Assembly (NCBI RefSeq): GCF_000756615.1
Contig: NZ_CP009288.1
Span: forward strand, 806,001 to 870,000
DNA length: 64,000 nucleotides
Origin: Paenibacillus durus
GTDB lineage: Bacteria > Bacillota > Bacilli > Paenibacillales > Paenibacillaceae
Direction: 5' to 3'
The notes under the pieces were generated by a model. It was not told where the DNA came from and made no database searches. It saw only the letters and a program-made list of their open reading frames with translations. Both the position numbers and the translations under genes were made by a program. Shown here piece by piece: positions 1 to 8,347 of this stretch. Each line of letters begins with the position of its first letter. Within the stretch, counting starts at the first letter, position 1.

Positions 1-1
1 C

Positions 2-1204
2 GATGGGAGTGTTGATTTATCGAGGATGCCTTTGGTTCCACTTCATTTTTATGAAAATTCAGATAAAGGAAAAGTATTAACTAGGGATATCTTGATCTGT
101 AAAGATGGAGCTTTAACAGGGAAGTCTTGTTTTGTTACCGATGTATTTCCAGTAAAAGAGGTAATGGTTAACGAACATGTTTATATCTTTAGGGGGAATG
201 GACGACTAAATCAAAAAATACTTTTTCATCTAATCAGAAGTCAATTTGTCCAGCTTCAAATAAAGGATCTCGCATACCGTAAGAAGGGTCAACCAGGATT
301 GAACACAGACCATCTAACAAAAATTGTGCTACCTGATTTAAATCCAAATCTTCAAGATAAATTATTGAAGTTCATTGAATCTTTAGAGTATTCTATAAAC
401 CAATTAAAATCTACTAAGTGCAGCAAATACGAAGTGATAAATAAAGTTTTTTCAACAAAGTTTAATCTTAACACTGAGGAACAGTTATCAATAGATAGTG
501 GTAAAAAATTAAATGTGAATCTAAGCAACATTTGTATTAATAATGATAACCTACGTGTTAGTTTTAGATGGAATAAAATGCAGAATATACAAAGAAATCT
601 TTATAAAAACATTAATTGTATTGATTTGCTTGGGAACTATATCATAAATACGAATAATGGATGGAGTCCTGAATCAATTGAAGGTGGGGAAGGTATTCCA
701 GTACTAGGTCAAGAACATTTTAGTTTTGAGGGTAGATTGAATATTGACCCAACAAAATCAACGATAGAGACAAAAAAAAATATTGACAGTTTCTTTATTC
801 GTCAAGGGGATTTTTTTGTAAGTAGAGGAAATACTGTTGATTTAGTTGCTCTCGCAAGTATAGTTGAATCTGAAGTAAACCAGGATATTATTTACCCGGA
901 TTTATATATTAAGGTAGAATTAAACGAAAAATTGATAAATAAAAAGTATTTGGCGCTGGTATTTAACTCTTTTATAGGGCGACTTTATTTTAAATACGTT
1001 TCAAAAGGTAAGAATCAAACTATGGTAAAGATTTCTTCAAGTGAACTATCAAATTTTTTATTACCAATCCCTCAGCATGATATACAAATCGAAATTGTAA
1101 ATAGTATTGAAAAGCAAATAGATGCTCAGAGAGAGATTGAAAAGAAAATAGAAGATAAGAAAAAAGAGCTAAGTCAGCTAATAGAAAAAGTAATTCTTAA
1201 TTAG
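2..1204 (+). CDS. hsdS: Type I restriction-modification specificity subunit, 5' end outside window
   Basis: The reading frame is open to the first base, so the true start lies upstream and the N-terminal part is missing. HsdS recognises the bipartite target DNA for the type I methylase/endonuclease complex (HsdM, HsdR). The visible part shows the usual two-repeat architecture. The end of a first target-recognition domain is followed by a helical spacer (around residues 110-140), then a second recognition domain beginning near residue 200 with LGNYIINTNNGW. The protein ends in a charged coiled-coil helix (EKQIDAQREIEKKIEDKKKE). The gene is AT-rich relative to most of the window, as HsdS genes often are. 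HsdM and HsdR are not in the window; HsdR is not downstream, where only a remnant and an IS follow. Family assignment is firm; target sequence cannot be read. Confidence 0.85.
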   Translation, partial: DGSVDLSRMPLVPLHFYENSDKGKVLTRDILICKDGALTGKSCFVTDVFPVKEVMVNEHVYIFRGNGRLNQKILFHLIRSQFVQLQIKDLAYRKKGQPGLNTDHLTKIVLPDLNPNLQDKLLKFIESLEYSINQLKSTKCSKYEVINKVFSTKFNLNTEEQLSIDSGKKLNVNLSNICINNDNLRVSFRWNKMQNIQRNLYKNINCIDLLGNYIINTNNGWSPESIEGGEGIPVLGQEHFSFEGRLNIDPTKSTIETKKNIDSFFIRQGDFFVSRGNTVDLVALASIVESEVNQDIIYPDLYIKVELNEKLINKKYLALVFNSFIGRLYFKYVSKGKNQTMVKISSSELSNFLLPIPQHDIQIEIVNSIEKQIDAQREIEKKIEDKKKELSQLIEKVILN

Positions 1205-1313
1205 CGAATGTATATTAGAGAGAATTCCGAGGTGATTAAACTTAAATAGAGGACAATAAAAAATATTCAGTTTAGGGTTAACCAGTACAGAGAGTTAAAA
1301 TAATTCTTTTCAA

Positions 1314-1610
1314 ATGGAAGTAAAGCATCACGTAAATAAATCAAGACTCATAGATCGGAATATTGATTTCTGGAAAACGCTGAAAAATTGGCTGAAGGAG
1401 TTTGAAAGACTAAATGATGTTAAACGATTGATTTTGTTTACAACATCTGATATAGATTCTGCCTCGTCTTTATATAATTGGAATGAAAAAAATGAAGATG
1501 AAAGATTGGCCATATTAAAAAAAATTGGCGCTTCGGTGAAAAGTAAAGAAACTACTTTCTATGGTGCTACAAGATGTCAAGACAGAGATTTGAATATATT
1601 TAAGGTGTGA
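1314..1610 (+). pseudogene. Remnant of a DUF4297/Cap4-like dsDNA endonuclease domain
   Basis: This 98-codon frame opens with MEVKHHVNKS, which resembles the last catalytic strand of PD-(D/E)xK nucleases (E-V-K). It continues with DRNIDFWKTLKNWL and FTTSDIDSASSLYNW, the pattern I associate with the N-terminal endonuclease domain of Cap4/DUF4297-type defence proteins. The domain normally has an upstream strand carrying the catalytic Asp, plus a large effector or sensor region behind it. Here an in-frame stop lies 18 bases before the first ATG, and the frame ends just before the IS3 element. Both ends therefore appear lost. I see no good ribosome site. Most likely a dead fragment of a defence gene, possibly truncated when the IS entered. 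The family call is moderate. Confidence 0.5.
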
Positions 1611-1705
1611 AAAAAAGTGCAAAGTGAAAAGTAGAGCTGTTGTAGGTGGAGGACAAGGCCCAAGCGAAGGCGCGGGAGGGGAACAAAGTTCCCTTCACCT
1701 TATTC

Positions 1706-2536
1706 CTATGTGGATGAAAGCATGACCTCCTGGTTATACACAGCAGCCGGCGTATGGTTTTGCAGGGACTGATGAGGCAGGTAGTGATTATGCAAATGGA
1801 TATATCCTCCTACACCCTGCCGGGTCTCTCTTGGACTGCCATACTCGTTGATGTAAATTTCGTTGTACTTTAGGCTGCGCCAAAAGCGCTCAATGACAAT
1901 ATTGTCTGTCGCTCGGCCCTTCCCGTCCATGCTGATCCGAATCTCCTTTTCCTTGAGCAGATCAATGTACTTGGGACTGGTGAAGTGGCTGCCCTGGTCG
2001 CTGTTCACGATGGACGGAACACGACGGGCCAAGGCGCGTTTCATGGTTTCCAGGACAAAGTCAATTTCCAGACTTTGATCCAGTTGCCAGTCCACAATGA
2101 AGCGCGAATACCAGTCCATGACGGCATACAGATACATCCAGCCCTGTTTCATGCGGATATAGGTAATATCGACACTCCAGACCTGATCCGGCGCTGTAAT
2201 CGGCAGCTTACGCAGCAGGTACGGGTAGATCCGGTGCTGTAGGTCTCGCTTACTCAGGTTAGGACCGGGGAAGATCGCCATGATCCCCATTTCCCGCATA
2301 TACCGCCGTACGGTGTTGGGATGAATAGCATCCCCTTCCCGGTTCATGATGGCCGCAATCGTCCGGTAACCCATAAACGAATGGCGGGTGTAAAGCTCGT
2401 CAATCCGGTGCTTGAGGCGAATTTCCTCCGGGGAGGGAGGGACCGGCTTGTAATACAGGCTGGAACGATTCAGGCTGAGCAAGTCCGCCTGCGTTTGAAT
2501 GGAAAGTTCAGCGTTCCCATACTCGACGAGGAGCAA
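1706..2536 (-). CDS. IS3-family transposase OrfB (DDE integrase core)
   Basis: Catalyses cut-and-copy transposition as the integrase half of the OrfAB transposase. It has the HTH_21-type segment (RHSFMGYRTIAAIMNREG) followed by the rve core. The catalytic triad is readable as D in VWSVDITYI, D in VNSDQGSHF and E in NIVIERFWR. The C-terminus carries the usual HxHNHYLPHQSL-type motif. The frame begins at a weak TTG; in the family OrfB is usually made as an OrfA-OrfB fusion. Here the OrfA and OrfB frames differ by +1 (equivalently -2) at a run of nine A residues on the coding strand near 2567-2575. That is not the simple -1 slip common in IS3 elements. Either an unusual slip or a one-base indel in the A run has uncoupled the two halves. 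Confidence 0.85.
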   Translation of the reverse strand: MLLVEYGNAELSIQTQADLLSLNRSSLYYKPVPPSPEEIRLKHRIDELYTRHSFMGYRTIAAIMNREGDAIHPNTVRRYMREMGIMAIFPGPNLSKRDLQHRIYPYLLRKLPITAPDQVWSVDITYIRMKQGWMYLYAVMDWYSRFIVDWQLDQSLEIDFVLETMKRALARRVPSIVNSDQGSHFTSPKYIDLLKEKEIRISMDGKGRATDNIVIERFWRSLKYNEIYINEYGSPRETRQGVGGYIHLHNHYLPHQSLQNHTPAAVYNQEVMLSST

Positions 2537-2555
2537 CCGTTCGGCACGGCTGAGA

Positions 2556-2849
2556 TTATCGGCCAGATTTTTTTTTGAGCCACGACAATTGGGTGGTCAG
2601 TTTACCCACTTCGGCGTAGAGGTCTTCGATCTGCTGCTCGTATTCTTTTTTCATCTTCGTGATCCCTTTCCGGTCGTCTACAAAGAGCTGAGCCAGATTT
2701 TGAGTCGCTTCATTCTTCCAGCGATTTAACACATTGGGATGGATTCCTTCTTCCGAAGCCAGCTGCGAAATGGACTTTTCTTCTCTTAGAATCTCCAGTA
2801 CAATTCGTGCTTTTTCTTCCGGCGTGAATGTTCGTCTTGATGTTGGCAC
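2556..2849 (-). CDS. IS3-family transposase OrfA (HTH, DNA-binding)
   Basis: The 97-residue protein has the classic IS3 OrfA layout. A helix-turn-helix (FTPEEKARIVLEILREEKS...ISQLASEEGIHPNVLNRWK) is followed by a leucine-zipper-like coiled coil (KEYEQQIEDLYAEVGKLTTQL) used for dimerisation and inverted-repeat binding. It ends LSWLKKKSGR just after the A-rich slip site. OrfB follows in another frame. Ribosome site AAGGAGA lies upstream of the ATG. Confidence 0.85.
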   Translation of the reverse strand: MPTSRRTFTPEEKARIVLEILREEKSISQLASEEGIHPNVLNRWKNEATQNLAQLFVDDRKGITKMKKEYEQQIEDLYAEVGKLTTQLSWLKKKSGR

Positions 2850-2900
2850 AACTAAGAATCTCCTTTTTTGCTGTCTAGATTCTATGTAGCATTATATTCC

Positions 2901-3195
2901 GCCCATTATATAATGCTATCTTTTTGAAGGAAAATTATAATGAACATAATCTAAGGTCAATTTTAATCGCTGGCGTAACGCTTCCAGAAACCAATTCGGC
3001 CAATTTGACATATTGTACTCCCCCTCCCGTGGTTGGAATGTGTGCATGTTAACTCTGATGGGGAGGGATGGCAAGTTATTGTTTTTGTGTAGTGAGCTGT
3101 TAAATTATCTTAAAAAAATATTATTCATTAAGAAAATTGGGTTTATATGTAAATATAAAAATTGAAAAATATCCTATTTAAGTAATAAGGATAAC
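2901..3195. other. Intergenic AT-rich stretch, no gene seen
   Basis: Between the IS and the terminator of the leftward toxin operon. I find no frame with a ribosome site and no recognisable RNA. Part of the 2940-3010 segment could belong to the IS flank or an older remnant, but nothing is diagnostic. Confidence 0.4.
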
Positions 3196-3241
3196 AAAAA
3201 ACAGGTCGATTATGGTGGTATCTGACCATAATCGACCTGTT
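3192..3241 (-). terminator. Rho-independent terminator of the leftward toxin/immunity operon
   Basis: A perfect 17-bp stem (3200-3216 with 3225-3241, arms reading acaggtcgattatggt and its complement) encloses an 8-base loop. On the minus strand it is followed by TTTTTTG. It lies about 150 bases past the stop of the SUKH immunity gene, so it would end the minus-strand transcript. Confidence 0.8.
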
Positions 3242-3392
3242 CAATGTAACGTTATACGTTAAATAGGGTACATTTTTGTAGCTTTTGTACGTACATCATA
3301 ATTCGCGAAAACTTCTTACAGGTAGAATAAAGGTTGCATTGGTAATGATGAGGTAGAGTTCATTCGGCACTGGGCAGTCCACCTATTCACCC

Positions 3393-3839
3393 TTAAAAGT
3401 CTTCATCCCAGTTCTCTTTAGCTTCACTGAGTCTATTGGATAAGAAATCATAAAAGTTATCTGCTCGTTTCCCACTGAATCCTGCCACTCTATCCCATGA
3501 TATAATTGGACAATCACCATCCAATAAAGTCCCTGCATCAATGCAATAAAAGAATTCTTCACAGTTTTCAATGACAATGTATTCAGGTGGTAGTCCGAGA
3601 TTACGAAGCCTTTCAGTATTTGAAACTACAGAAGGAATTGAAGATTTCCCATAACCTAGTATATCTACACCGAACAAGCCACCCGAGCCATAGTTGTTCA
3701 AGAACCATTTATAGCTTTGCGGAAACTCAACCTTTAGTTCCCGTTCGATTTTTTCGATGTCCGCATCGGGGATTCCACCAGTAAAATCAGTATCGTCAGA
3801 GTGTTCATGAATAAAAGCTATCAGTTCGTCAAGTTCCAA
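3393..3839 (-). CDS. SMI1/KNR4 (SUKH) family immunity protein
   Basis: The 148-residue protein has the SUKH core. An N-terminal helix (LDELIAFIHEH) precedes the diagnostic ADIEKIERELKVEFPQSYKWFL followed by NYGSGGLFGVDILGYG. A C-terminal half ends in WDRVAGFSGKRADNFYDFL. SUKH proteins bind and neutralise nuclease and other polymorphic toxins. Here it is encoded directly after the LHH nuclease toxin, same strand, 29 bases apart, so it is the likely cognate antitoxin. The gene and the toxin tip before it are AT-richer than the body of the module, the usual mark of exchangeable toxin-immunity cassettes. Cytosolic, no signal peptide. Confidence 0.85.
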   Translation of the reverse strand: MELDELIAFIHEHSDDTDFTGGIPDADIEKIERELKVEFPQSYKWFLNNYGSGGLFGVDILGYGKSSIPSVVSNTERLRNLGLPPEYIVIENCEEFFYCIDAGTLLDGDCPIISWDRVAGFSGKRADNFYDFLSNRLSEAKENWDEDF

Positions 3840-3868
3840 TTTTTATCCCTCCTGAAAAAGAAATTATC

Positions 3869-6721
3869 TTACTCTTTCCCTTCAAGTTGCTTGGCTCTCC
3901 ATCTCCAGTACTTTGATCTGAAATTGTTGTACTGTTTTTCTAATGCAGGATTATTCCTGAAACTACCACCATTTTCAACTAACCCATGTAATATTTTACT
4001 ATATTCATCGTGTAAACTAGCAGGTAATTCTACCATTGGTCCTGGTTCTAATTGGATGGTATGGTGAAGTTCTACTTTAGTACCATCTTTCCAATACGGC
4101 GGTCTGCCTTTTTTCATTAATTCAAGGTTAGTTAGCCCAGTTTCTGGGTCAACTTGATTCCAATCAATATCGCTCCTCTGATAAACACGCCTACTTATAT
4201 CTTTCGTCTGTCCATCGACCTTTGTTTTACCTTGGTATTCGACAGGTGTGTAAGTATTACCCGCTCCCCCAGAACTTCTACCCGTATACTCCCCTGATTC
4301 TAGCGCATTTTTTTGCTTTTGTCTTTCCGGTGAGAGATCACCCGAACCCTTGGAGGTCGGATGAGGGTCAGGACCCTGACCGTGGAAAGACCAATGTCCA
4401 CCGGCTGTTGCAGGAGTAAAGGAGCCAAACCCCAGGTTCATCTTTTGGGCTATGCTTTGTAGAAAGCGTTCCAAGGATGCGGGACTGTTCGGGATGCTGA
4501 TGGCATGGGTTTTCAATTTTCCATCTCCGGCCTTGGCTAGAGCGGAGTCTGCTTTCGCTGTGTCCCCGAGTAATGCAGCGGGGCCGCTTTTTCCGCCGCT
4601 TTGTTCCTCCACATCCTTGTGTCCTTTAGACAGAGAGGCTTCTTCTTTGCCCAGCTTTCCTAGATTCCTAGCGAGTTTAGCTCCTCCCTTAGCAACCGTA
4701 AATATATCTACTGCACGTTCTACAGCTTTTACACTGTCATATCCCGCATCGTAACTTTCCTGTTTGGTATCGGTCAACGGGTTGGGGATGAAGTTATCCC
4801 ATTTTTTTGCGAAAGGCTCTGTCACGCTATCCCATACATAATTAGCGTCATTTTTAGCTTCATTTCCAACGTTGATAAATCCTTGTTTTACGTCAGGTGC
4901 GTTCTTAATGATTTCGACATACCGAGCACCTTTCTCAACGCCTTTCTCAATCCCCTGCTTAATCCCTTCTACTGTCTCGTTACGTTCCAGAAAACCTTTG
5001 CCTGTGACGTTACCAGGCATAACCAAGGGAGTCATGACCATGACCCCGATGTCTGCTGCATCGACAGCCGAGTTCCAGACTCCTTTCACAAAATCGACAG
5101 ATGCATCCCATTCTCCCTTCAGCGTTTGACCTACATTACCAACAACAATACTTGCCATAACCGCTTGGATTCCCTTTTCAGCCACCTGCTTCTCAAAATC
5201 AGATAAGAGCGGCTCCGGATAGTACTGATGCATCGAGGCCTTAAGCAAAATTTCCGAGCTAAGGTTGTTCACGCCTTCTTCAAGGTCCAGCGCGTCGGTT
5301 GTTGTATTTAGATGCAAGCTGTCGGTCCCCTTGAGCAAGATGCTTCCGGCGGAGAGACTCAGGCTGCCTGTCGCTTGAATCAACATATTCTGTGTGCTCT
5401 GAAGAGTCACGCCGTGACCGGTATTCATAGATATGTACAGCGAACCTTCCTGAGCGCTTATGTTCAGCTCCGAGTTCCCTAAGGACACTTCTTTACCCTG
5501 CGGATTCGCAAAGGATTTGACTCCGGGATCGGCCATTTTACGGTTGTGCCGTTTGGCAGGCGTTTCCGTCGCTGCTCCTTGGATCGTGTGGGAAGGAGGG
5601 GAAGGGAGAGCAGCAGCATGTGACGGTGTTGTGCGTACCGATTGAATAACCATGGCATCGTCTTCGTCCGCGGTGGGAAAATACAGCTTCACCTGCGCGC
5701 CTTTTTCCGGCATAAGATACCACACCTGATTGCCTTCGGCGGAGTAGGGGAACCACTGGGCATCTGTAGGGTCCTGCTGGTCATCCATATCCAAATGCAG
5801 CCGAACCTGATTGCGGCTCACTTCCAGTATTTTGCCTTCAATCGCCGCTCCAATGAGGGTCTGATTATAGGTTTTGGCAACGGTCACGCCTTGAGGCAAG
5901 GCGCATTCATACAACCAGGTCATGACGCCGCTTGTCATCGTGCCGGTCCGTTTAGTAATGACGTAGGTGAGGTTAGAGCGCTTGATTTCATCGCCCGGCT
6001 GCAAGATTTCAGGCCATTCGAAGGTATACCCTGTATAGTCGCTGGCCGAGGTAGGGGTCCTTCCGTTAGCCGCATGGTTGAAATAGGATGAAATCCGCCG
6101 CCACATCCGAAACGGCGCATCCTCTAAAGCGATCTGGCGCCGTGCTTCCGGAATCCCGATCCAGATTTGAATCCGGTGAGCGGTGATATTGGGCAGAAGC
6201 ATAGCTCCGGCATGGGAAGCCAGACGTTGTAGAAAGCTCCAGTCCGTCTCCTGATACTGCATGATGAATTGGTTCGTCGTTTGGTTTCCAAACGCTTCAT
6301 CCAACTTATCCGAGCCGGAATAATCGGCCAGCATCGCATCAATGATATCAACGTATTGTTGGTTCACTTGCTGAAAGGACCTGTTCTTGAGTTCGGTATC
6401 CAGCTTGAAGCTATGGGAGATGACCTGGATCGTGACTTGTATTTCCTGATGAAGATGCTCGATTTCTACACTGTACAACTGCCCCAGGAATAAGGGATGC
6501 TGACCGCGGGTGTCTGTATACCAGAGTTCAATTTCATCTGTACTGCTCGCCCTGGAGATTATTGCCTCTTCCTGATCGGGCTGAATGCGGCCTGTAATCC
6601 ACAATTTGGCGTGTTCTCCAAGCTCGTGGGTCATTTCAATCTGATTTAAGCGCACGTCGCCGTAGGGCCAGACAAAGTTCAGATGCTGATAGGTTAAGAG
6701 AGCTGTTGGTGATACGTTCAT
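3869..6721 (-). CDS. VgrG/gpD-like polymorphic toxin with C-terminal LHH (HNH/EndoVII) nuclease
   Basis: A 950-residue multidomain effector. Residues 1-280 form a phage tail gpD/gp27-like region with the motif IMQYQETDWSFLQRLAS. About 285-370 is a gp5-like OB fold (IEGKILEVSRNQVRLHLDMDDQQDP...WFPYSAEG). About 400-490 is a beta-rich needle-like part with repeated SLSLSAGSILLKG-type strands. A long linker with mild hydrophobic patches (about 510-570) follows. The C-terminal 110 residues contain VELHHTIQLEPGPMVELP (LHH at about 885-887), the hallmark of the LHH group of HNH/EndoVII nuclease toxins. It should cleave DNA in target cells and is paired with the SUKH gene downstream. It is last-but-one in a seven-gene operon. 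No signal peptide. How it leaves the cell is unknown, because no sheath, tube or baseplate ATPase genes are visible. Confidence 0.88.
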   Translation of the reverse strand: MNVSPTALLTYQHLNFVWPYGDVRLNQIEMTHELGEHAKLWITGRIQPDQEEAIISRASSTDEIELWYTDTRGQHPLFLGQLYSVEIEHLHQEIQVTIQVISHSFKLDTELKNRSFQQVNQQYVDIIDAMLADYSGSDKLDEAFGNQTTNQFIMQYQETDWSFLQRLASHAGAMLLPNITAHRIQIWIGIPEARRQIALEDAPFRMWRRISSYFNHAANGRTPTSASDYTGYTFEWPEILQPGDEIKRSNLTYVITKRTGTMTSGVMTWLYECALPQGVTVAKTYNQTLIGAAIEGKILEVSRNQVRLHLDMDDQQDPTDAQWFPYSAEGNQVWYLMPEKGAQVKLYFPTADEDDAMVIQSVRTTPSHAAALPSPPSHTIQGAATETPAKRHNRKMADPGVKSFANPQGKEVSLGNSELNISAQEGSLYISMNTGHGVTLQSTQNMLIQATGSLSLSAGSILLKGTDSLHLNTTTDALDLEEGVNNLSSEILLKASMHQYYPEPLLSDFEKQVAEKGIQAVMASIVVGNVGQTLKGEWDASVDFVKGVWNSAVDAADIGVMVMTPLVMPGNVTGKGFLERNETVEGIKQGIEKGVEKGARYVEIIKNAPDVKQGFINVGNEAKNDANYVWDSVTEPFAKKWDNFIPNPLTDTKQESYDAGYDSVKAVERAVDIFTVAKGGAKLARNLGKLGKEEASLSKGHKDVEEQSGGKSGPAALLGDTAKADSALAKAGDGKLKTHAISIPNSPASLERFLQSIAQKMNLGFGSFTPATAGGHWSFHGQGPDPHPTSKGSGDLSPERQKQKNALESGEYTGRSSGGAGNTYTPVEYQGKTKVDGQTKDISRRVYQRSDIDWNQVDPETGLTNLELMKKGRPPYWKDGTKVELHHTIQLEPGPMVELPASLHDEYSKILHGLVENGGSFRNNPALEKQYNNFRSKYWRWRAKQLEGKE

Positions 6722-6745
6722 ACCTTGGACTCCTCGCTTCGTAAA

Positions 6746-7150
6746 CTAACTATCTTGTCCGTCATCCAGAATCGAGATGATGCCGCCGCCTCCTGGACAA
6801 GAACATATTAAAGTGGACTTGCTGAGTAAGGCGTGTTCCCCCTCGATCAGCACATTTTCTTTGCCCTGAGTCCATTTGGTCCCAAAAGCAATTTCGGGTT
6901 TACAGGGAAGACCATACTTCCGCTCACATAAGCCAAAGGCGTATTCCTTACTGATATGCGCTCCGGGTATGGCATCGGCAACGTTTAGGACCGGTTTATC
7001 CTTGATGTAAATTCCATGGCTGTACATGGCATTCAGCACCCCTGGGTCTGTACCTTGACTGCATTGTAAAGTGGCTCCTCTCACCACATAGGAATATTCT
7101 TCGCCAAGTACACCAAGTACCAACGCGCGGAGCAGTATGGGCAGCAGCAT
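6746..7150 (-). CDS. DUF4280 PAAR-like tip protein
   Basis: The 134-residue protein carries paired cysteines (GATLQCSQGTDPG...ISKEYAFGLCERKYGLPCKPE...LICSCPGGGG). This is typical of DUF4280, a PAAR-like fold thought to cap VgrG spikes. The first 15 residues are hydrophobic (LLPILLRALVLGVLG) and could be a tail or signal-like stretch. It lies 24 bases upstream of the VgrG-toxin start, matching the order PAAR-like then VgrG-toxin in the paralogous module at 59.6-63.4 kb. Inference: it forms the spike tip for the downstream effector. Confidence 0.75.
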   Translation of the reverse strand: MLLPILLRALVLGVLGEEYSYVVRGATLQCSQGTDPGVLNAMYSHGIYIKDKPVLNVADAIPGAHISKEYAFGLCERKYGLPCKPEIAFGTKWTQGKENVLIEGEHALLSKSTLICSCPGGGGIISILDDGQDS

Positions 7151-7180
7151 GTGATTTCCTCCTTAGATAAAGGTATACAA

Positions 7181-7810
7181 TCAAGAATGCTCCGACCATG
7201 TCGCGGTGTACAGCATGGCATAGGTTAAGGGAACCCATAGGGGAGCATCCTCCAATTTAAATTGACAACTCCCGATCAAAGCCTTGCCACGCCAGGAACG
7301 CACAAAGGCAATCTGGTAATAGGGAGAGGGGGAGACTAGAAAAATAGATTCATAACAGCCGATGATAGCGTCCTGAATGGAAAGAGCTTTTTCATCTACC
7401 AGCTTCATACTCGGTTGAACACGACTCATTTGCTCTATCATCTGTTGTTGATAGATTTCCACTTGCGCAGGCTCCAGTTCGTGCTTGCTTTGGTGAAGAC
7501 CAAACAGGATTCCGTTAGGCTTGTCCTGAACGACGTAGCTTCCCCGTTGATCTTTCGTCTGCTCAGCCCGAGGTTCTGGAATCCAAGAACTCGGCAGGGA
7601 CATCGTAAGCTGATGGTCGTAGAGATGAAGGGTTTGGAATTGTATTTCCTTTTCATCTGGCAGTGTCAAACAGCCTGTAGGAATTTTCTCTATCGCTTCT
7701 TCAATGGATATCATCATCCAGTCCTCATCACTCTCAGCCGCGTCTAGCTGCTCTTTCAAGGCTTGTTGATTATGCAGCTTCAAAAAAAATTCATCCCAAT
7801 ACTCTGTCAA
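7181..7810 (-). CDS. DcrB/DUF1795-like putative effector adaptor
   Basis: 209 residues. After an acidic N-terminal extension, residues 75-205 follow the DcrB/DUF1795 pattern. This shows as LTMSLPSSWIPE, a long amphipathic helix (LEPAQVEIYQQQMIEQM), then beta strands (AIIGCYESIFLV..YYQIAFVRSW..ALIGSCQFK) and a closing WVPLTYAMLYTATW. In type VI secretion, Eag chaperones of this fold load VgrG/PAAR effectors. Its place directly before the PAAR-like gene suggests the same job here. The paralogous module at the other window end lacks this gene, so it is likely specific to this effector or dispensable. Fold assignment by eye, moderate. Confidence 0.55.
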   Translation of the reverse strand: MTEYWDEFFLKLHNQQALKEQLDAAESDEDWMMISIEEAIEKIPTGCLTLPDEKEIQFQTLHLYDHQLTMSLPSSWIPEPRAEQTKDQRGSYVVQDKPNGILFGLHQSKHELEPAQVEIYQQQMIEQMSRVQPSMKLVDEKALSIQDAIIGCYESIFLVSPSPYYQIAFVRSWRGKALIGSCQFKLEDAPLWVPLTYAMLYTATWSEHS

Positions 7811-7822
7811 TGCCCAGCCTCC

Positions 7823-8335
7823 TTAGGAAAGTTCTACCTTTTGCAACCGGAAGCCGCTCAAACCACGGCGAAGCAAGCTTTCGGCAGCATCCAGGCTAAC
7901 AATGTAATAAGGTTCCCTTACGTTGGATAGCCGAAAAAAATGGTGTCCTCTGACCTTTTGACTATCCAGCACAAGGTGTTTCAGGGTTTGATCGTGCGGA
8001 TAAAACTCGGTATGCCCCGAAATTACGTCTATATCAGGGACATGCGGAATCCAATATAGCTCCTGACGGCTTTGTTCCCGGTTCACGATATACAACTGTT
8101 TAAAACGTGCTTGTGTATTGTAGAGCTCTAAAATCCGTTTCATGGGATCGGAAAGCAGTAGTTGTGAGGCTGAAAAAGGCAGCCAATCCGTATACTCGGC
8201 CTCTGCCTTCGCATGAACATCCAAAACCTGAGCCGGGACCATGCGAACAAATGGTGTTTTTAAAAGGTCGGTATTCACAGGTGCAATGTTACGGGAAATA
8301 CGGCTGTCATCGAGCAGCACATAATAATGGCGCAT
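7823..8335 (-). CDS. Imm11-like (MXAN_0049 family) protein of the VgrG module
   Basis: 170 residues from the chosen ATG at 8335. An AAGGAGGA sits six bases before that ATG but directly abuts the alternative ATG at 8341. The start MRHYYVLLDD and the end SLDAAESLLRRGLSGFRLQKVEL match the paralogue at 59138-59662 (MEYYVLEHD..., RVDVAESLLRKSLYGLRIRPIRL). The family resembles Imm11/DUF1629 proteins. Its constant presence between the pentapeptide and PAAR-like genes in both modules, whatever the toxin, argues for a structural or assembly role rather than toxin-specific immunity; this is inference. Confidence 0.6.
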   Translation of the reverse strand: MRHYYVLLDDSRISRNIAPVNTDLLKTPFVRMVPAQVLDVHAKAEAEYTDWLPFSASQLLLSDPMKRILELYNTQARFKQLYIVNREQSRQELYWIPHVPDIDVISGHTEFYPHDQTLKHLVLDSQKVRGHHFFRLSNVREPYYIVSLDAAESLLRRGLSGFRLQKVELS

Positions 8336-8347
8336 GCACATTCCTCC

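Larger units (their letters stand above)
1620..2900 (-). mobile_element. IS3-family insertion sequence (approximate ends)
   Basis: Two consecutive overlapping-type reading frames, an HTH orfA and a DDE orfB, define an IS3-family element (IS150/IS3-like). The outer limits are estimates: I could not identify a convincing pair of terminal inverted repeats or a target-site duplication in the flanks at 1611-1705 and 2850-2900. It sits between the endonuclease remnant and the toxin module, in a spot that has clearly collected insertions. Confidence 0.7.

Noticed and set aside
5642..6091. Plus-strand frames inside the toxin and spike genes
   Set aside because: Antisense shadows of GC-biased coding regions without ribosome sites or family signatures.
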